From the NCBI GenBank assembly GCA_903813345.2, contig CAIIXF020000006.1, positions 19,229,936 to 19,293,935 on the forward strand: a stretch of DNA of 64,000 nucleotides. The letters are read 5' to 3'. This stretch comes from Owenia fusiformis. Its lineage: Eukaryota; Annelida; Polychaeta; Sabellida; Oweniidae. The position numbers were made by a program, and so were the translations under genes. Positions 44,009 to 54,614 of this stretch are shown here, one piece after another. The number at the start of each line of letters is the position of its first letter. Positions within the stretch are counted from its first letter, which is position 1. The notes under the pieces are model-generated. The model ran no database searches. It was not told the DNA's origin and saw only the letters and a program-made list of their open reading frames with translations.

Positions 44009-45717
44009 TCGGATGTCCCAAAAATGAAACACTTTTTGAAAAGTATTATCTCGGCAACTGATGAACCAAATTCACCGAAAAGTACAAAGTAGCCTAAGAG
44101 TATCATTAGCAAGTAGTAAAAATAAAAAAGATCAAGTAATTATTCTGTGAGTACTAAGAAATTCAAAAAAGCATGTCAAAAATTCCCATACCGGTGTAAA
44201 AGAAATTATGGTCCCTTTTCCTTGCGGCCCTTACTGGCCCTGACTGTGTATAAATAATAGAGAGTAGAACCAAAAGGACCTTATACACCCTCCATTGGGA
44301 TCTCCCCATGGGAAAAAATAATTCATCTGATTTTTCAAAATGAGTATTCTGCTTCAATTATTACATTTATATGCACACTAGTATCTTGTTGACCTATATT
44401 CAGCACTGTATTGATGTATATGCCACTTATTAGTGTCATAATTCAATCATGTGTAGAGGCATAGATTCCAAACCAGGAAGTATTTTTGTGTCTGCCAAAA
44501 TCCATTTACATCATACGCATCCCTGCATCTTATCCAAATATGTTACTACATAATGAAATATAATAGTATAATCTTTGGTTTTACAAACTTGTATGATATT
44601 TGATAAGTGTAAAAGTTGTTTTTGGAGCATTTTTCTATAGCCATTTTGTAGGGGAAAAAATGATGAAAAAATGATGAAAAAATTTTAATTTTAAGTATGA
44701 CCTGAATCGATTGCAAACTTCATATTTGCACATTTGATGAGATAAACCATTAGTGTCGTATTGTGAAATTAATAAGTTTGCAATCGATTCAGGTCATAGT
44801 GTATTTTTGGTATTTCTGTGATAATCAATGGAAACCAATGGCCTCTATTGGGATCTGCTGATATCCTCATGTTAAGTCAATGGTGCACAGCCCCATGTAA
44901 GTCAATACAACCTTACTGAACGAAATGATCCCTATCTCAGCTTATGTGTGTCCGAGCACTTTAATATTTTCCAAAGTATTATATGACATTTTATTCTTCA
45001 TGTTACACCTACGAATGATTCATTTTGACCATAGGGATATTTGCCAATAATTGCACCTTGTCCTTTGATAGGACCACCTACCCTTTTACACCGGAGCTTT
45101 AATATGAGACCTATACCAGCTATCATCTTCGCACGCTCGGTTTTCACTGCGTTCGATGAGAGCCGAGTAATGTTTGATTAATTCTTTTCATTAACCCCAA
45201 ATATCCTAAATCCAGTTCATCCTCAAAATCCATTGGAGGTTATATTGTTAGAATAAATACGGAAAGGTATTTTTGGTTGAAATTGATTAATAATTGACTT
45301 TAAGATTGACATTGGTTATTTTAACACACTGTCTTTAATTCTAAATTACACACAAAATATGAGACCAATCTCTAACATATTCATAGCAATGGTAGAGGAT
45401 ACCCTTAAGTGCCCAAAGTAAAGTTTTCAACGAATTTGGCTGATCTATTGCTGCAGAGGAATATAAAACATAGAAATTACTTGTCAAATTGCTTCTCATT
45501 TTTTGGTACAAACGCTATGAAGTTCGCATTGCGTTGCTCCGGTATGGGATATTATCACATGCTCTCTTTAATTTCTTAGTACTCATCTAACATTTGCTTG
45601 ATCTCTCATATTTCTGTACCTTCCCAATGATACTCTTAGGCTACTTTGTACAAATTTTCAGTGAATTTGACCCATCAGTTGTTGAGATTATATTGTGGCT
45701 AATTTTTGGACACCCGA
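44009..45717. mobile_element. Foldback element, TCGGATGTCC termini
   Basis: Left TCGGATGTCCCAAAAATGAA, right TTTTTGGACACCCGA. Arms of about 150 bp pair, including gcctaagagtatcatt with its near complement. A second palindrome, aagtttgcaatcgattcagg with complement, sits at 44,701-44,796. No transposase seen. The TA duplication is not clear. Confidence 0.7.
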
Positions 45718-47333
45718 TAAATAGATGTACAATACACATGCAGGTAGAATAAATTCACCACTTTTAGAATATGTTTTACTTGTTAGTGCTGACTATAGAT
45801 AACTATGAGAAGTCCCCATGCAAAGATATTCTTATGATGAATATTTGTATATTATTATTATAAATATTTGTCAACACTGGGGTTTAACTCTCGTTCACCA
45901 AATTTCTCATAGACTCAATCTCGTACTCGATTGATCTGAACATTGAGTACCACTTTTTCAAATATTTTTGCTTCTCTTTTTACAACTTTTTGTTAATACT
46001 GAGAGTGCGCTTTTCTAATCTAATCGCTCTTCTAATCTGAAATACAAATTATTACAATATTGTAACTCCAATACACTTTGTATCTCTCTAATTAACTAAT
46101 TTAGCACTGCTACTTTGGTTTCAATAGGATAATTAACTCATTTCTCTAGCGAAAATATTTTGAAACTCCATGGAACTATGTATTTAACATGAGAGTAACT
46201 ATTTGACATGGAAATAATCTCAGTGCGTGTCCATCAGCCATCTATATTCGATCAGGTGTTTTCTAAAGCTATGCAATACACGAAGCTTTAGTAGTGCAAT
46301 CGAGAGTCAAATAAAGGATCTCAGATCATCTGCACTAAGGTTCCAATACACCGTTGGAAAGGTGAGGATATCAGTCTTAAGAATCAGACCTCCATTCGAC
46401 GTTTTGGTGATTGCAAAAATAGATATTAATCCTTTCATCCTCATGGCCAGAATGGATTTCTAGGTTTACAATAACCAATCTAATGTCAAATTATGCTTTG
46501 AAGAATATTTATAAGTTCCAACCCAGATAGGCTGAGTGACCCCATTATATGTTTTACTGTTTTATATGAAAAAATCAATGAAAAATATATGTTGTAAAAA
46601 AGATTACCATTGTTTTCAAATCCATTTTTGGTTGGAAACTATTACCATAACCACGGAGTTCAAACATCATAAATATATACATGTACTGTTGCGTTACCAA
46701 GGCCACAACATTTGTTGTTATGGACGTTTAGATTGAAAATATAAACCGATTGTCAAAACATTTTTTGATTGAACAAGGCACATGGTGAACAATATCGTAC
46801 CTAAACATAGCAGTGTGGGCTTGATTACCAAGAAAGCAAGATGGCCACCGAAAAGTTCATCAGTTCTAGAACTTCGTAAAACACATTCGTAAAACTGAGG
46901 CTCTACTTTTCACAAGTACTTTGCAATGTATCTTACCAACACTCGATAAGCCATCTTACATTGGAGAACAAAAAAGTGCATATATAATTACAATGTAGAT
47001 TACTTAGTATTTTATTTATTTTGTGTCAGTTAAAACAGTCAGCTATTCAAATAAACACGTCGGATAATTTCTTCCGAGAGAATACTTACTAACTTCTAAT
47101 ACACAATGATGAATTGATGTGGGATTCTTTGACGTTAATATAAATGTAATATGGGAAGCCACTATCTGTTGATGATATCTCAAAGAACTTAATTACTTTA
47201 TACAGTATATATATGCTACGTTTGTGTTTACAAAAATCTTACCATTGTCTGCATTTATTAATTTCCCAGGACATATTAACCCGATGAGGAGCCATCACAA
47301 AATACTTAGTATTAATCAACTTTTGAAAACATC
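45718..47333. other. Intergenic, 45.7-47.3 kb
   Basis: AT-rich DNA without a recognised gene or repeat. Confidence 0.55.
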
Positions 47334-47337
47334 TTAA

Positions 47338-49145
47338 CCACCCTATGCAGACAGAGCCTGTGGGAAATATTGGGTGCGGCGCAAATGAGCGGAGGGTGCG
47401 GAGCTAACGGTCATTTTTGAATTTAAAATTGGGATATTTCTGAAACTAAGCCGTTTTGGGACTTCAAATATACCAAGATATGTGTATTTGACACCAAAGG
47501 CCTTCGTATGAGAGGTTTGAAACGATGTCGGTAGATTTCCAAAACCACAACTCAGCAGACATTTTATATATAACGCTGCTCCACCTAACTTTGTCATTGA
47601 AAATACGAATTGACTCTGTGTCACTACCAATGAACCAATTTATATGAAACTTGTACAGTTTCAAGCAAACTAACTATCCTGTCTCATGTAAAAGTTTGAG
47701 CTTCCAACTCCTCTTATTATAAAATTGAGAGCCAACGGTAAGAAACTTTTTGATCGGCCCTTGTATCAATACAATTGTGAAAATAGTAGTGCAATTCATT
47801 TTATAGCGACGCAGTATGCCTTAAACATTTCCCAGACCTATATATTTTGAGACTATCCTTTTAATACTGCATCCCCAGCATTCATAAAAAATGGTGTTCA
47901 AGATACACTACCCATGCAAATTATTTTTGCATCTTGGAAGCCAGGCAGTATCTGTGTGATTTTTAAAAATTCGGAAATGTTCTTCATATATGAGCCCCCT
48001 CTAAATATTGGGTGCGGAGGTACGTTTATGGAGCTCCTCCGCACCCAATATTTAGAGGGGCTCATATCTGAAAAACATTTCCGAATTTTTATTTTTCTAT
48101 TTTCACAATTCTCGAAATCGTTGTTCCCTCTTCATAAGAGGAGACGCGAAAATCTTTCCTTATAAGGTCAAAATATTTCCCATGATGCAGTTCGCAGAGG
48201 AACAAATTTATACTTCCTTGTTTTCCCTCATAGGTTTAACATGGGGATTTTCACACCTATTTTTCAAACGATATATTCGTTCATATTCCCGTGCGAGAGT
48301 ACAGAAAAAATTATTAGAAACGATTGATCTCTTATTAATCTTAATATAACAGCTATTTTTTTTTGTATTGATTCATAGCGTGGTGAAAACGACGATGGAA
48401 AAGTGAGAAAATATTCCGGAAGAGAAGGTCACGTGATCAGTTGACTAGTCGCCATATTGGAAAAAACAATTCCATTCGACTTTCAATACTTTCATGCCAA
48501 TCTTACCGCACTACAAACTGCAACATCAATGCGACAACTGAATAAAAGTGTTCATCTTCAAATTACATTATAGAGTTACGTTGAAAACCCACAAACACTC
48601 AAGGAGTAGACCAAAGAAGACGCGTCACTATTATCTAGGTCAATCTGTTCTGTGGTCCGAAAGCAAATCTATAGTACTCGTTTCCGAATTTTGTTGTTCA
48701 TTGTACAATCTTTTATTGATTAAACTCGGTATACTGACTATTAAAGCAATGACAAAGAAGAATACTTCCGATGGTGTCATTGTTTTATTTAGCGTGCGGG
48801 TGTTTAAACAAAATTGCGTAATTAGTTTGATTTAGAACTTTCGGGTCACGCAAATAGCTACGCGAAATGCATAGTGGGAAAATATTGACCAATCAAATTT
48901 TGTCCTTTTTGAGTGCTTTTTCAGAACATATTTGCGAACGTTCTGATTCAAAGAGCGAACCGCGAAAGGGAGAATTGTATTGATATTTGGTGTCAAATAC
49001 ACATATCTTGGTATATTTGAAGTCCCAAAACGGCTTAGTTTCAGAAATATCCCAAATTTAAATTCAAAAATGACCGTTAGCTCCGCACCCTCCGCTCATT
49101 TGCTCCGCACCCAATATTTCCCACAGGCTCTGTCTGCATAGGGTG
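47338..49145. mobile_element. TTAA-flanked foldback (piggyBac-like, non-autonomous)
   Basis: TTAA at 47,334-47,337 and 49,146-49,149 brackets inverted repeats of about 165 bp starting CACCCTATGCAGACAGAGCC. TTAA targeting is the hallmark of piggyBac. No piggyBac transposase frame is visible in the 1.8 kb. Arms carry aatattgggtgcgg, which recurs at the centre (47,965-48,090). Confidence 0.7.
47965..48090. repeat. 126-bp central hairpin carrying the element's terminal motif
   Basis: Arms of about 55 bp (47,965-48,020; 48,037-48,090) pair almost perfectly around a 16-base loop. They contain ctctaaatattgggtgcgga, whose second half is the same word found in the terminal repeats of the surrounding element. 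Confidence 0.85.
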
Positions 49146-49149
49146 TTAA

Positions 49150-49831
49150 CAATATCTACGTTTTTATGTAAAAAGAAGACATCGTATAATGATGAACCTA
49201 TATTAGATGTATTCCAAATTAGGTCAGTTTTAGTTTCATAGTGATTATGTTTATATTAGTGTATCCGAGAAGACTGTGAAACGTATTATTCATAATTAAA
49301 CACAAATCAATTATTGAAGTTATAACTACTATTGAATCTATCTGAATCTGTGCATTGTCGCCAAATGATTTATCGCATTATTTTTGATATAAAAAGAAAA
49401 GTATAGACCTGATGCTGTTAAAAAACAATGGATTTTCTAAAGGCAACTGGTAGGTACGTTACTGTTTTTGGGCACCGATTCTTTCTTTAAAAGAGATTCA
49501 TCATTCTTAGCTTTTATAAACTTGATAATGATAAAACCCGAAAATATAGTAAACAGGCATTTGTTTGAAGCAAAGAAAGTACATAAGGACGTTTCTTGTC
49601 CTCAAAATGGCCTTGACGTAGTGATATAAATTTTATAAACTCAATATAGATTATTTTATCCTAGAAAGGCGAGTGCACATTATTTATTGATCACGTGTTA
49701 CAATTTCCAATTTTGTTGATATTTCAAGTGAAAACTTTTAGTTCGAATCCATTCATTATCATACAACATGTCGTGTACATTAAGCAATTAAAATAGAATA
49801 GGAGCATCTGCAAAATAATAAATATTGCATA
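49150..49831. other. Intergenic, 49.2-49.8 kb
   Basis: AT-rich; nothing recognised. Confidence 0.6.
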
Positions 49832-49833
49832 TA

Positions 49834-50889
49834 CAGGGTGTTCCATATGTTTCAGGAATGATGCTGTATTTTATTGGTTTTCTTTTCAATCTAACTAGAT
49901 TTTTGACACAATGTGTCTAAACATGTTTTGAATAAGTTGGGAAAGTTTCATATCGTGAAATTCAGTAGTCTTAATTATATGGTTGCTATAGTAACCTAAT
50001 GGTAGGGTAGGTGGAGCAGGTGTAACAACGCGCAAAATATATGAAATATTTGTAAAAATAGTTTTTTTTGTACGAAGTGTGACTAAGTATTAGGTTGTCA
50101 GAGTTGGATCAAACTTGTCAGTATTTAAACAAAAATGAAGGTGAATACCAAGAAAGTAAAAAAGGTCATCACCCTTGATCACATCACAATTTAAACACCT
50201 GTCATGTCATGAGTTAAAAAGGAGAATGAACACAGGTCATTTTGGACGAGCGGCCATCTTAAAAAAGTGAAAAAGTCATTACAAGGGAAAACCTTCGACT
50301 TAGGCAACACACAACAATCTGTGACAAGACATGACATGTGTGAATAACAGTTTTCTGCAGCATACACACTAAAACTCCTGACGAATGCAAATGGGGACTC
50401 AATGATGGTAACCTCTAGAGTGTATGAGTTGTACAAGTGATTCAAATCTGGAAGGGAAACTGAGACCGATTATCCAAAATGTGGATTTCCGAGAACAGTG
50501 AGAGCTAATGCGGAAGGGATATATGCTGAAATAATGATGATGGCTAATAAAGAGTGTGATAACATTTTTAATTTCCAGGAATCCACCTTTATTCTTTTTA
50601 ATTTCCAACAAGTTTGATGCGACTATGACAAATTAATACTTTGAACACTTTATACAAATACTACTATTTTTACAAAAATGTCATGTTTTGCGCGTTGTTA
50701 CACCTGCTCCACCTACCCTACCCCTAGGTTACTATAGCAACCATATTATTCAGTCTACTGAGTTTCATGATATGAAACTTTTCCAACTTATTAACAACAT
50801 ATTTGGACACATTTTGTCAAAAAATCAGCTAGATTGGAAAGAAAACCAATAAAATACAGCATCATTCCTGAAACATATGGAACACCCTG
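49834..50889 (+). mobile_element. Mariner-type element with long inverted repeats and transposase N-terminal remnant
   Basis: Ends CAGGGTGTTCCATATGTTTC and complement, with TA at 49,832-49,833 and 50,890-50,891. Arms about 200 bp, sharing gttgctatagtaacct and caggtgtaacaacgcgcaaa. Contains a remnant of the mariner helix-turn-helix region. 1,056 bp. Confidence 0.88.
50402..50560 (+). pseudogene. Mariner-like transposase HTH remnant
   Basis: The frame from about 50,402 reads MMVTSRVYELYK, a stop, then FKSGRETETDYPKCGFPRTV. This resembles the family pattern (R-V-Y/F-E-W/L-Y-KRFK-GRE-...-GRP-T). Upstream pieces are not convincing. The stop and missing catalytic domain make it inactive. Confidence 0.6.
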
Positions 50890-51013
50890 TACTAAGGTAA
50901 AAAACCATGTTTAATAATGGAAAATATTCAAGATGTTTTGTAATGTTATGGTCAATGATTTTCAAAAAGAAACTCGATTCCACTACTTTCGTTAATCCTT
51001 CGTTATCATATTG

Positions 51014-53284
51014 ATGTATCATTGTCTTAGAATTATGCTTTGTAATAACTTGGATGAAGAAGCAGCAAATGGCCTAAACTACTGGACAATTATAAAGAAA
51101 CTTATAGGAACCAAGTTTTCAACAGGCATTCCTCTTCTTGAGATAAATGATATAATTATTGATGATGACCTTGGAAAAGCAAATGCTTTTTTAAATAAGT
51201 TCATGACTAAGTTCCACCATAATATAATTGATAAGTCATTGCCGCCCTGTCCTATGAAAACAAATGAATCTTTGACTTACATAAATATTTCTCGAAAAAA
51301 TATAAATGATAACTTACGGAACCTTAATTCATCTAAAAAAGGTGGAGAAGATAATATCACTAACAAAATGTTGAAACTTGTGGCTGACTCTATCGATGTT
51401 GAACTAGTTAAATTATTTACTATTTTCTTGGAGACAAATACATTTCCTGATTGCTGGAAACTGGGTATAATTGTTCCTATATATAAGAATAAAAATTCAA
51501 AAACAGACCCATCCAACTACAGACCAATCTGCCTCCTCAATAATCTCTCAAAGCTTTTTGAACGAATAATTTATACAGCAATTTTTGACCATGTTTCCTC
51601 GAAGAACCTCATTTATGAAAATCAGTCCGGGTTCTTACCAGGCCATAATACACAGAAGCAACTATTTTCTATTGTTAATATGTTAGCCGATAATTTTGAC
51701 TCTAACCTAGCAACCCGTGGAATATTTTTAGACGTGGAAGGTGCATTTGACGCAGTCCCACATTTTTTGTTACTCCATAAGATGAAATCTTATGGATTAG
51801 GCAACAATATTATAGAGTTATTGACCTCATATCTAACAGATAGGAAATTAAAAGTAAGGATCAATGATACTTATTCAGACATTTCATGTAATGCTGAAAC
51901 TGGTGTAAATATTCCTCAAAATCTTCAAAATCGAGACTCCAGATCCTATGAAATAAATAGTGGGGTTCCCCAAGGATCAATTCTTGGCCCCCTATTATTT
52001 TTGTTATATATTAATGACTTAGCAGACTCAGTTCATAATTGTAAACTTTTCTTATATGCTGATGATAGTTCGATCTTCTTGACAGTACCAAAGAATGAAT
52101 CAGTTGAAACAACAAATCAAAAAATTCAATCAGATATCAATGAAATGGCTAATTGGTCCACTAAATGGAAACTCAAATTTAAGGCATCTAAGAGTAAGGA
52201 GGTTATCTTTCAATCTAAACACACACGAAAAGTTAAGAAACAAATTCCAGTAACAATGAATAATGAGCAAATACCTCTTGTAAATAGCCATAAACATTTA
52301 GGCATCATTTTAGACAAACACCTTAGCTTTGAAGAACACATTAACTCAGTGATTACTAGGTGTAATAAAATGTTAAATCCATTAAAAGCACTCAAATTTT
52401 CAGTAAGATCAAAACACTTACAGACAATTTACATGGCATTCATTCTCCCACATCTCGAATATGGCAATATTATTTTTGACAGCGCAAATCTAAACCTCTT
52501 AGCAAGTTTAGATAGAGTCCAATATAGAGCGGGTCTTATTGTAAGTGGTTGCATCCAAGGGTCAAACTCTGAGAAGGTGATGGCATGTCTTGGATGGAGA
52601 TCTTTATCCAATCGAAGAAAAGAAAAAAAACTAGTTTTTATGTTTGATTTTGTAAATAATTATAAGATGCCTTCATATGTTTCAAATGTTTTTGAACAGT
52701 ATAAGAATCAGGTAACCCACCAAAGACTTCGTCGTAGCAATGATTTTAAGATCCCATTCAAAGCATCTGCTAAACTTAGAAAGTTTACAGCTTTATCCAG
52801 TATTAAATTATGGGATAATTTACCTGATGAACTGAAACAAGCAAACTCACGCAACTCATTTAAGTATAAAATTAGAACATTTTTGAATGGGAAAAAGAAA
52901 GAATTCACAACCCCAAGATTAAACCTATCCAGAGATAAAGAAATTGTCTTAAATAAAACGAGATGTGATCTCATTTTTAGGCAGCATCTTTTTACACATA
53001 ACTTCAAAAATATTCCAAATGCCAAATGTAAATGTGGTCACTCTACTGAATCAACCAAACACCTATTGCTCCATTGCCCTCTTTTTAACACTCAAAGACT
53101 CAATTTTCACAGAGAACTAGGGGGACTGCCATCCTTTAATTTAAACTCTTTTAATAATAGAAAACAGGAGGACAGGGTAGACTTTCTACTTTTTGCAGAT
53201 CCTTCTCTTGACACAATTACAAATAAAAAGGCTATTGAATTAACAGCCGAGTTTTTACACTCTATTGTCAAGGAAGTTAAATAG
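51014..53284 (+). CDS. LINE ORF2 fragment: reverse transcriptase and C-terminal Cys/His motif
   Basis: About 757 uninterrupted codons; the first dozen may be flanking sequence. RT motifs: [70 protein letters not shown] and YADDSS. A Cys/His knuckle (CKCGHSTESTKHLLLHC) follows near the end. Same family as the LINE at 16,056-19,170 but well diverged, with an extra stretch of about 18 residues before the GVPQGS motif. No endonuclease, so not autonomous. Confidence 0.93.
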   Translation: MYHCLRIMLCNNLDEEAANGLNYWTIIKKLIGTKFSTGIPLLEINDIIIDDDLGKANAFLNKFMTKFHHNIIDKSLPPCPMKTNESLTYINISRKNINDNLRNLNSSKKGGEDNITNKMLKLVADSIDVELVKLFTIFLETNTFPDCWKLGIIVPIYKNKNSKTDPSNYRPICLLNNLSKLFERIIYTAIFDHVSSKNLIYENQSGFLPGHNTQKQLFSIVNMLADNFDSNLATRGIFLDVEGAFDAVPHFLLLHKMKSYGLGNNIIELLTSYLTDRKLKVRINDTYSDISCNAETGVNIPQNLQNRDSRSYEINSGVPQGSILGPLLFLLYINDLADSVHNCKLFLYADDSSIFLTVPKNESVETTNQKIQSDINEMANWSTKWKLKFKASKSKEVIFQSKHTRKVKKQIPVTMNNEQIPLVNSHKHLGIILDKHLSFEEHINSVITRCNKMLNPLKALKFSVRSKHLQTIYMAFILPHLEYGNIIFDSANLNLLASLDRVQYRAGLIVSGCIQGSNSEKVMACLGWRSLSNRRKEKKLVFMFDFVNNYKMPSYVSNVFEQYKNQVTHQRLRRSNDFKIPFKASAKLRKFTALSSIKLWDNLPDELKQANSRNSFKYKIRTFLNGKKKEFTTPRLNLSRDKEIVLNKTRCDLIFRQHLFTHNFKNIPNAKCKCGHSTESTKHLLLHCPLFNTQRLNFHRELGGLPSFNLNSFNNRKQEDRVDFLLFADPSLDTITNKKAIELTAEFLHSIVKEVK

Positions 53285-53420
53285 TCCAATATTCATTATT
53301 TATACATATATCTCTGACCTGTCTTCATGTTTTCAAGATTATTTTCATGTTCATAAATATGTTTTATATCTATCATTTTTACATTATGACCTATTTTAAC
53401 TTATATTGTAACTACTTCAA

Positions 53421-53451
53421 CAGGGCCAATAATGCTTCGGCGTAGGCCCTG
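53421..53451 (+). other. Stem-loop in LINE 3' UTR
   Basis: Seven-base perfect stem, CAGGGCC with GGCCCTG, around a 17-base loop. It lies about 25 bp before AATAAA. May be a 3' recognition structure for the reverse transcriptase; the other LINE here lacks an equivalent. Confidence 0.4.
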
Positions 53452-53492
53452 TATCTGTTTGTATGATGTATTATGAAATAAAGGAAATATAA

Positions 53493-53523
<31 letters not shown>

Positions 53524-53634
53524 CTGTCATGTATTTAGGTGCTAAAAATTGAAAATATTCAAAAATCCCTTTGAAGTTTCCAACGTTATTGTATGATATT
53601 TTAATATTTTACATAATTAGGCATAAGAGTTTGG

Positions 53635-53867
53635 ACGGTGCAACCCCCCCCAAATAAAAAACAGCTTATAGTTCACCTCCTGAGGTTTCACCTTTTTTCA
53701 TTTCAAATATCAATTTAAACGCCAATCTGCATTTGTACTGTTATGAATGCAACGGTGCACCCCCCCAAATAAAAAACAGCTTATAGTTCACCTCCTGAGG
53801 TTTCACCTTTTTCCATTTCAAATATCAATTTAAACGCCAATCTGCATTTGTACTGTTATGAATGCAA
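53635..53867 (+). repeat. Two tandem 117-bp copies between LINE and lectin exon
   Basis: Copy 1 53,635-53,751 and copy 2 53,752-53,867, nearly identical (acggtgca, C run, aaataaaaaacagcttatag, cacctcctgaggtttcacc). Recent duplication about 100 bp before the first recognised lectin exon. Confidence 0.95.
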
Positions 53868-53960
53868 AACTGTGACTAATATATACTTTCATAATTTTCG
53901 TATATTGAGATCAGGAATGTAAGAGCGGGCAAAAGCGGATAAAAATAATTTGTTTTTCAG

Positions 53961-54614
53961 TCACGATATTGCCCATGATATGTTTTGCATTGTGTTTTGC
54001 GACGATATATGCAGCAAGACATGATCCCGATACTAAAGAAGCGTGCAGGACATACGAGCAATTTAAAACTGTGCAAGAACAGTTGAGCCATGACGACATC
54101 GATGATGTAACTATTGCAAATCTAAAAAATGATGTGGATATTATACTACGATTGAAAACAACCAAAAGATTTCCGCATCTTTTATTGTATGACTCTGGCT
54201 TGATTGTATTCGGAATTGATTTGAACAAGAAACTCAAAAAACTAAGCAAGACCTCGCAAAGAATTTTAGCTAGTGTCAACACTCTGACCCAACTTCTTGA
54301 TAATACCACAGTGAGTGATACACTTAAAAAGAATTTCGAAGAATACATTGTTGAGATGAAATCTGATGTATCTGATGACGATATGAGTTATAAAGAGTTT
54401 CTTCAGCGCGAAGATATTTTTGAACATTACAACACAATGATTTCAAAGCAGGCCCTAACAGATGGACACAATGAAGCTTTGGTAAAAGCTCTAATGAACA
54501 CAATGAAGTCTCAGAGTAAATGGGTCAGCTCTGTGAAAAATCTATACAAGAATTACAAAAATGGTGCATTTCGTTTAGCGACAGTTAGACCATACTTCAA
54601 TCAGATGTGTAAAG
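53961..54614 (+). CDS. Lectin gene exon with signal peptide and helical domain
   Basis: Acceptor at 53,959-53,960, first ATG in frame at 53,975, donor gtatat at 54,615. The exon frame is also open from 53,961 (TILPMICFALC), so the true start could lie in an earlier exon. Encodes residues 1-213, including SQRILASVNTLTQLLDNTTV. Confidence 0.85.

Larger units (their letters stand above)
51014..53523 (+). mobile_element. 5'-truncated LINE with poly(A) tail upstream of the lectin gene
   Basis: Plus-strand non-LTR element. The poly(A) tail is at 53,498-53,523, preceded by AATAAA (about 53,477). A stem CAGGGCC/GGCCCTG at 53,421-53,451 sits in the 3' UTR. The 5' breakpoint is within about 51,014-51,040, before the RT domain, so the endonuclease is lost. 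Target duplication not found. Confidence 0.88.

Noticed and set aside
53911-54348. 145-codon minus-strand frame
   Set aside because: Antisense shadow of the lectin first exon.
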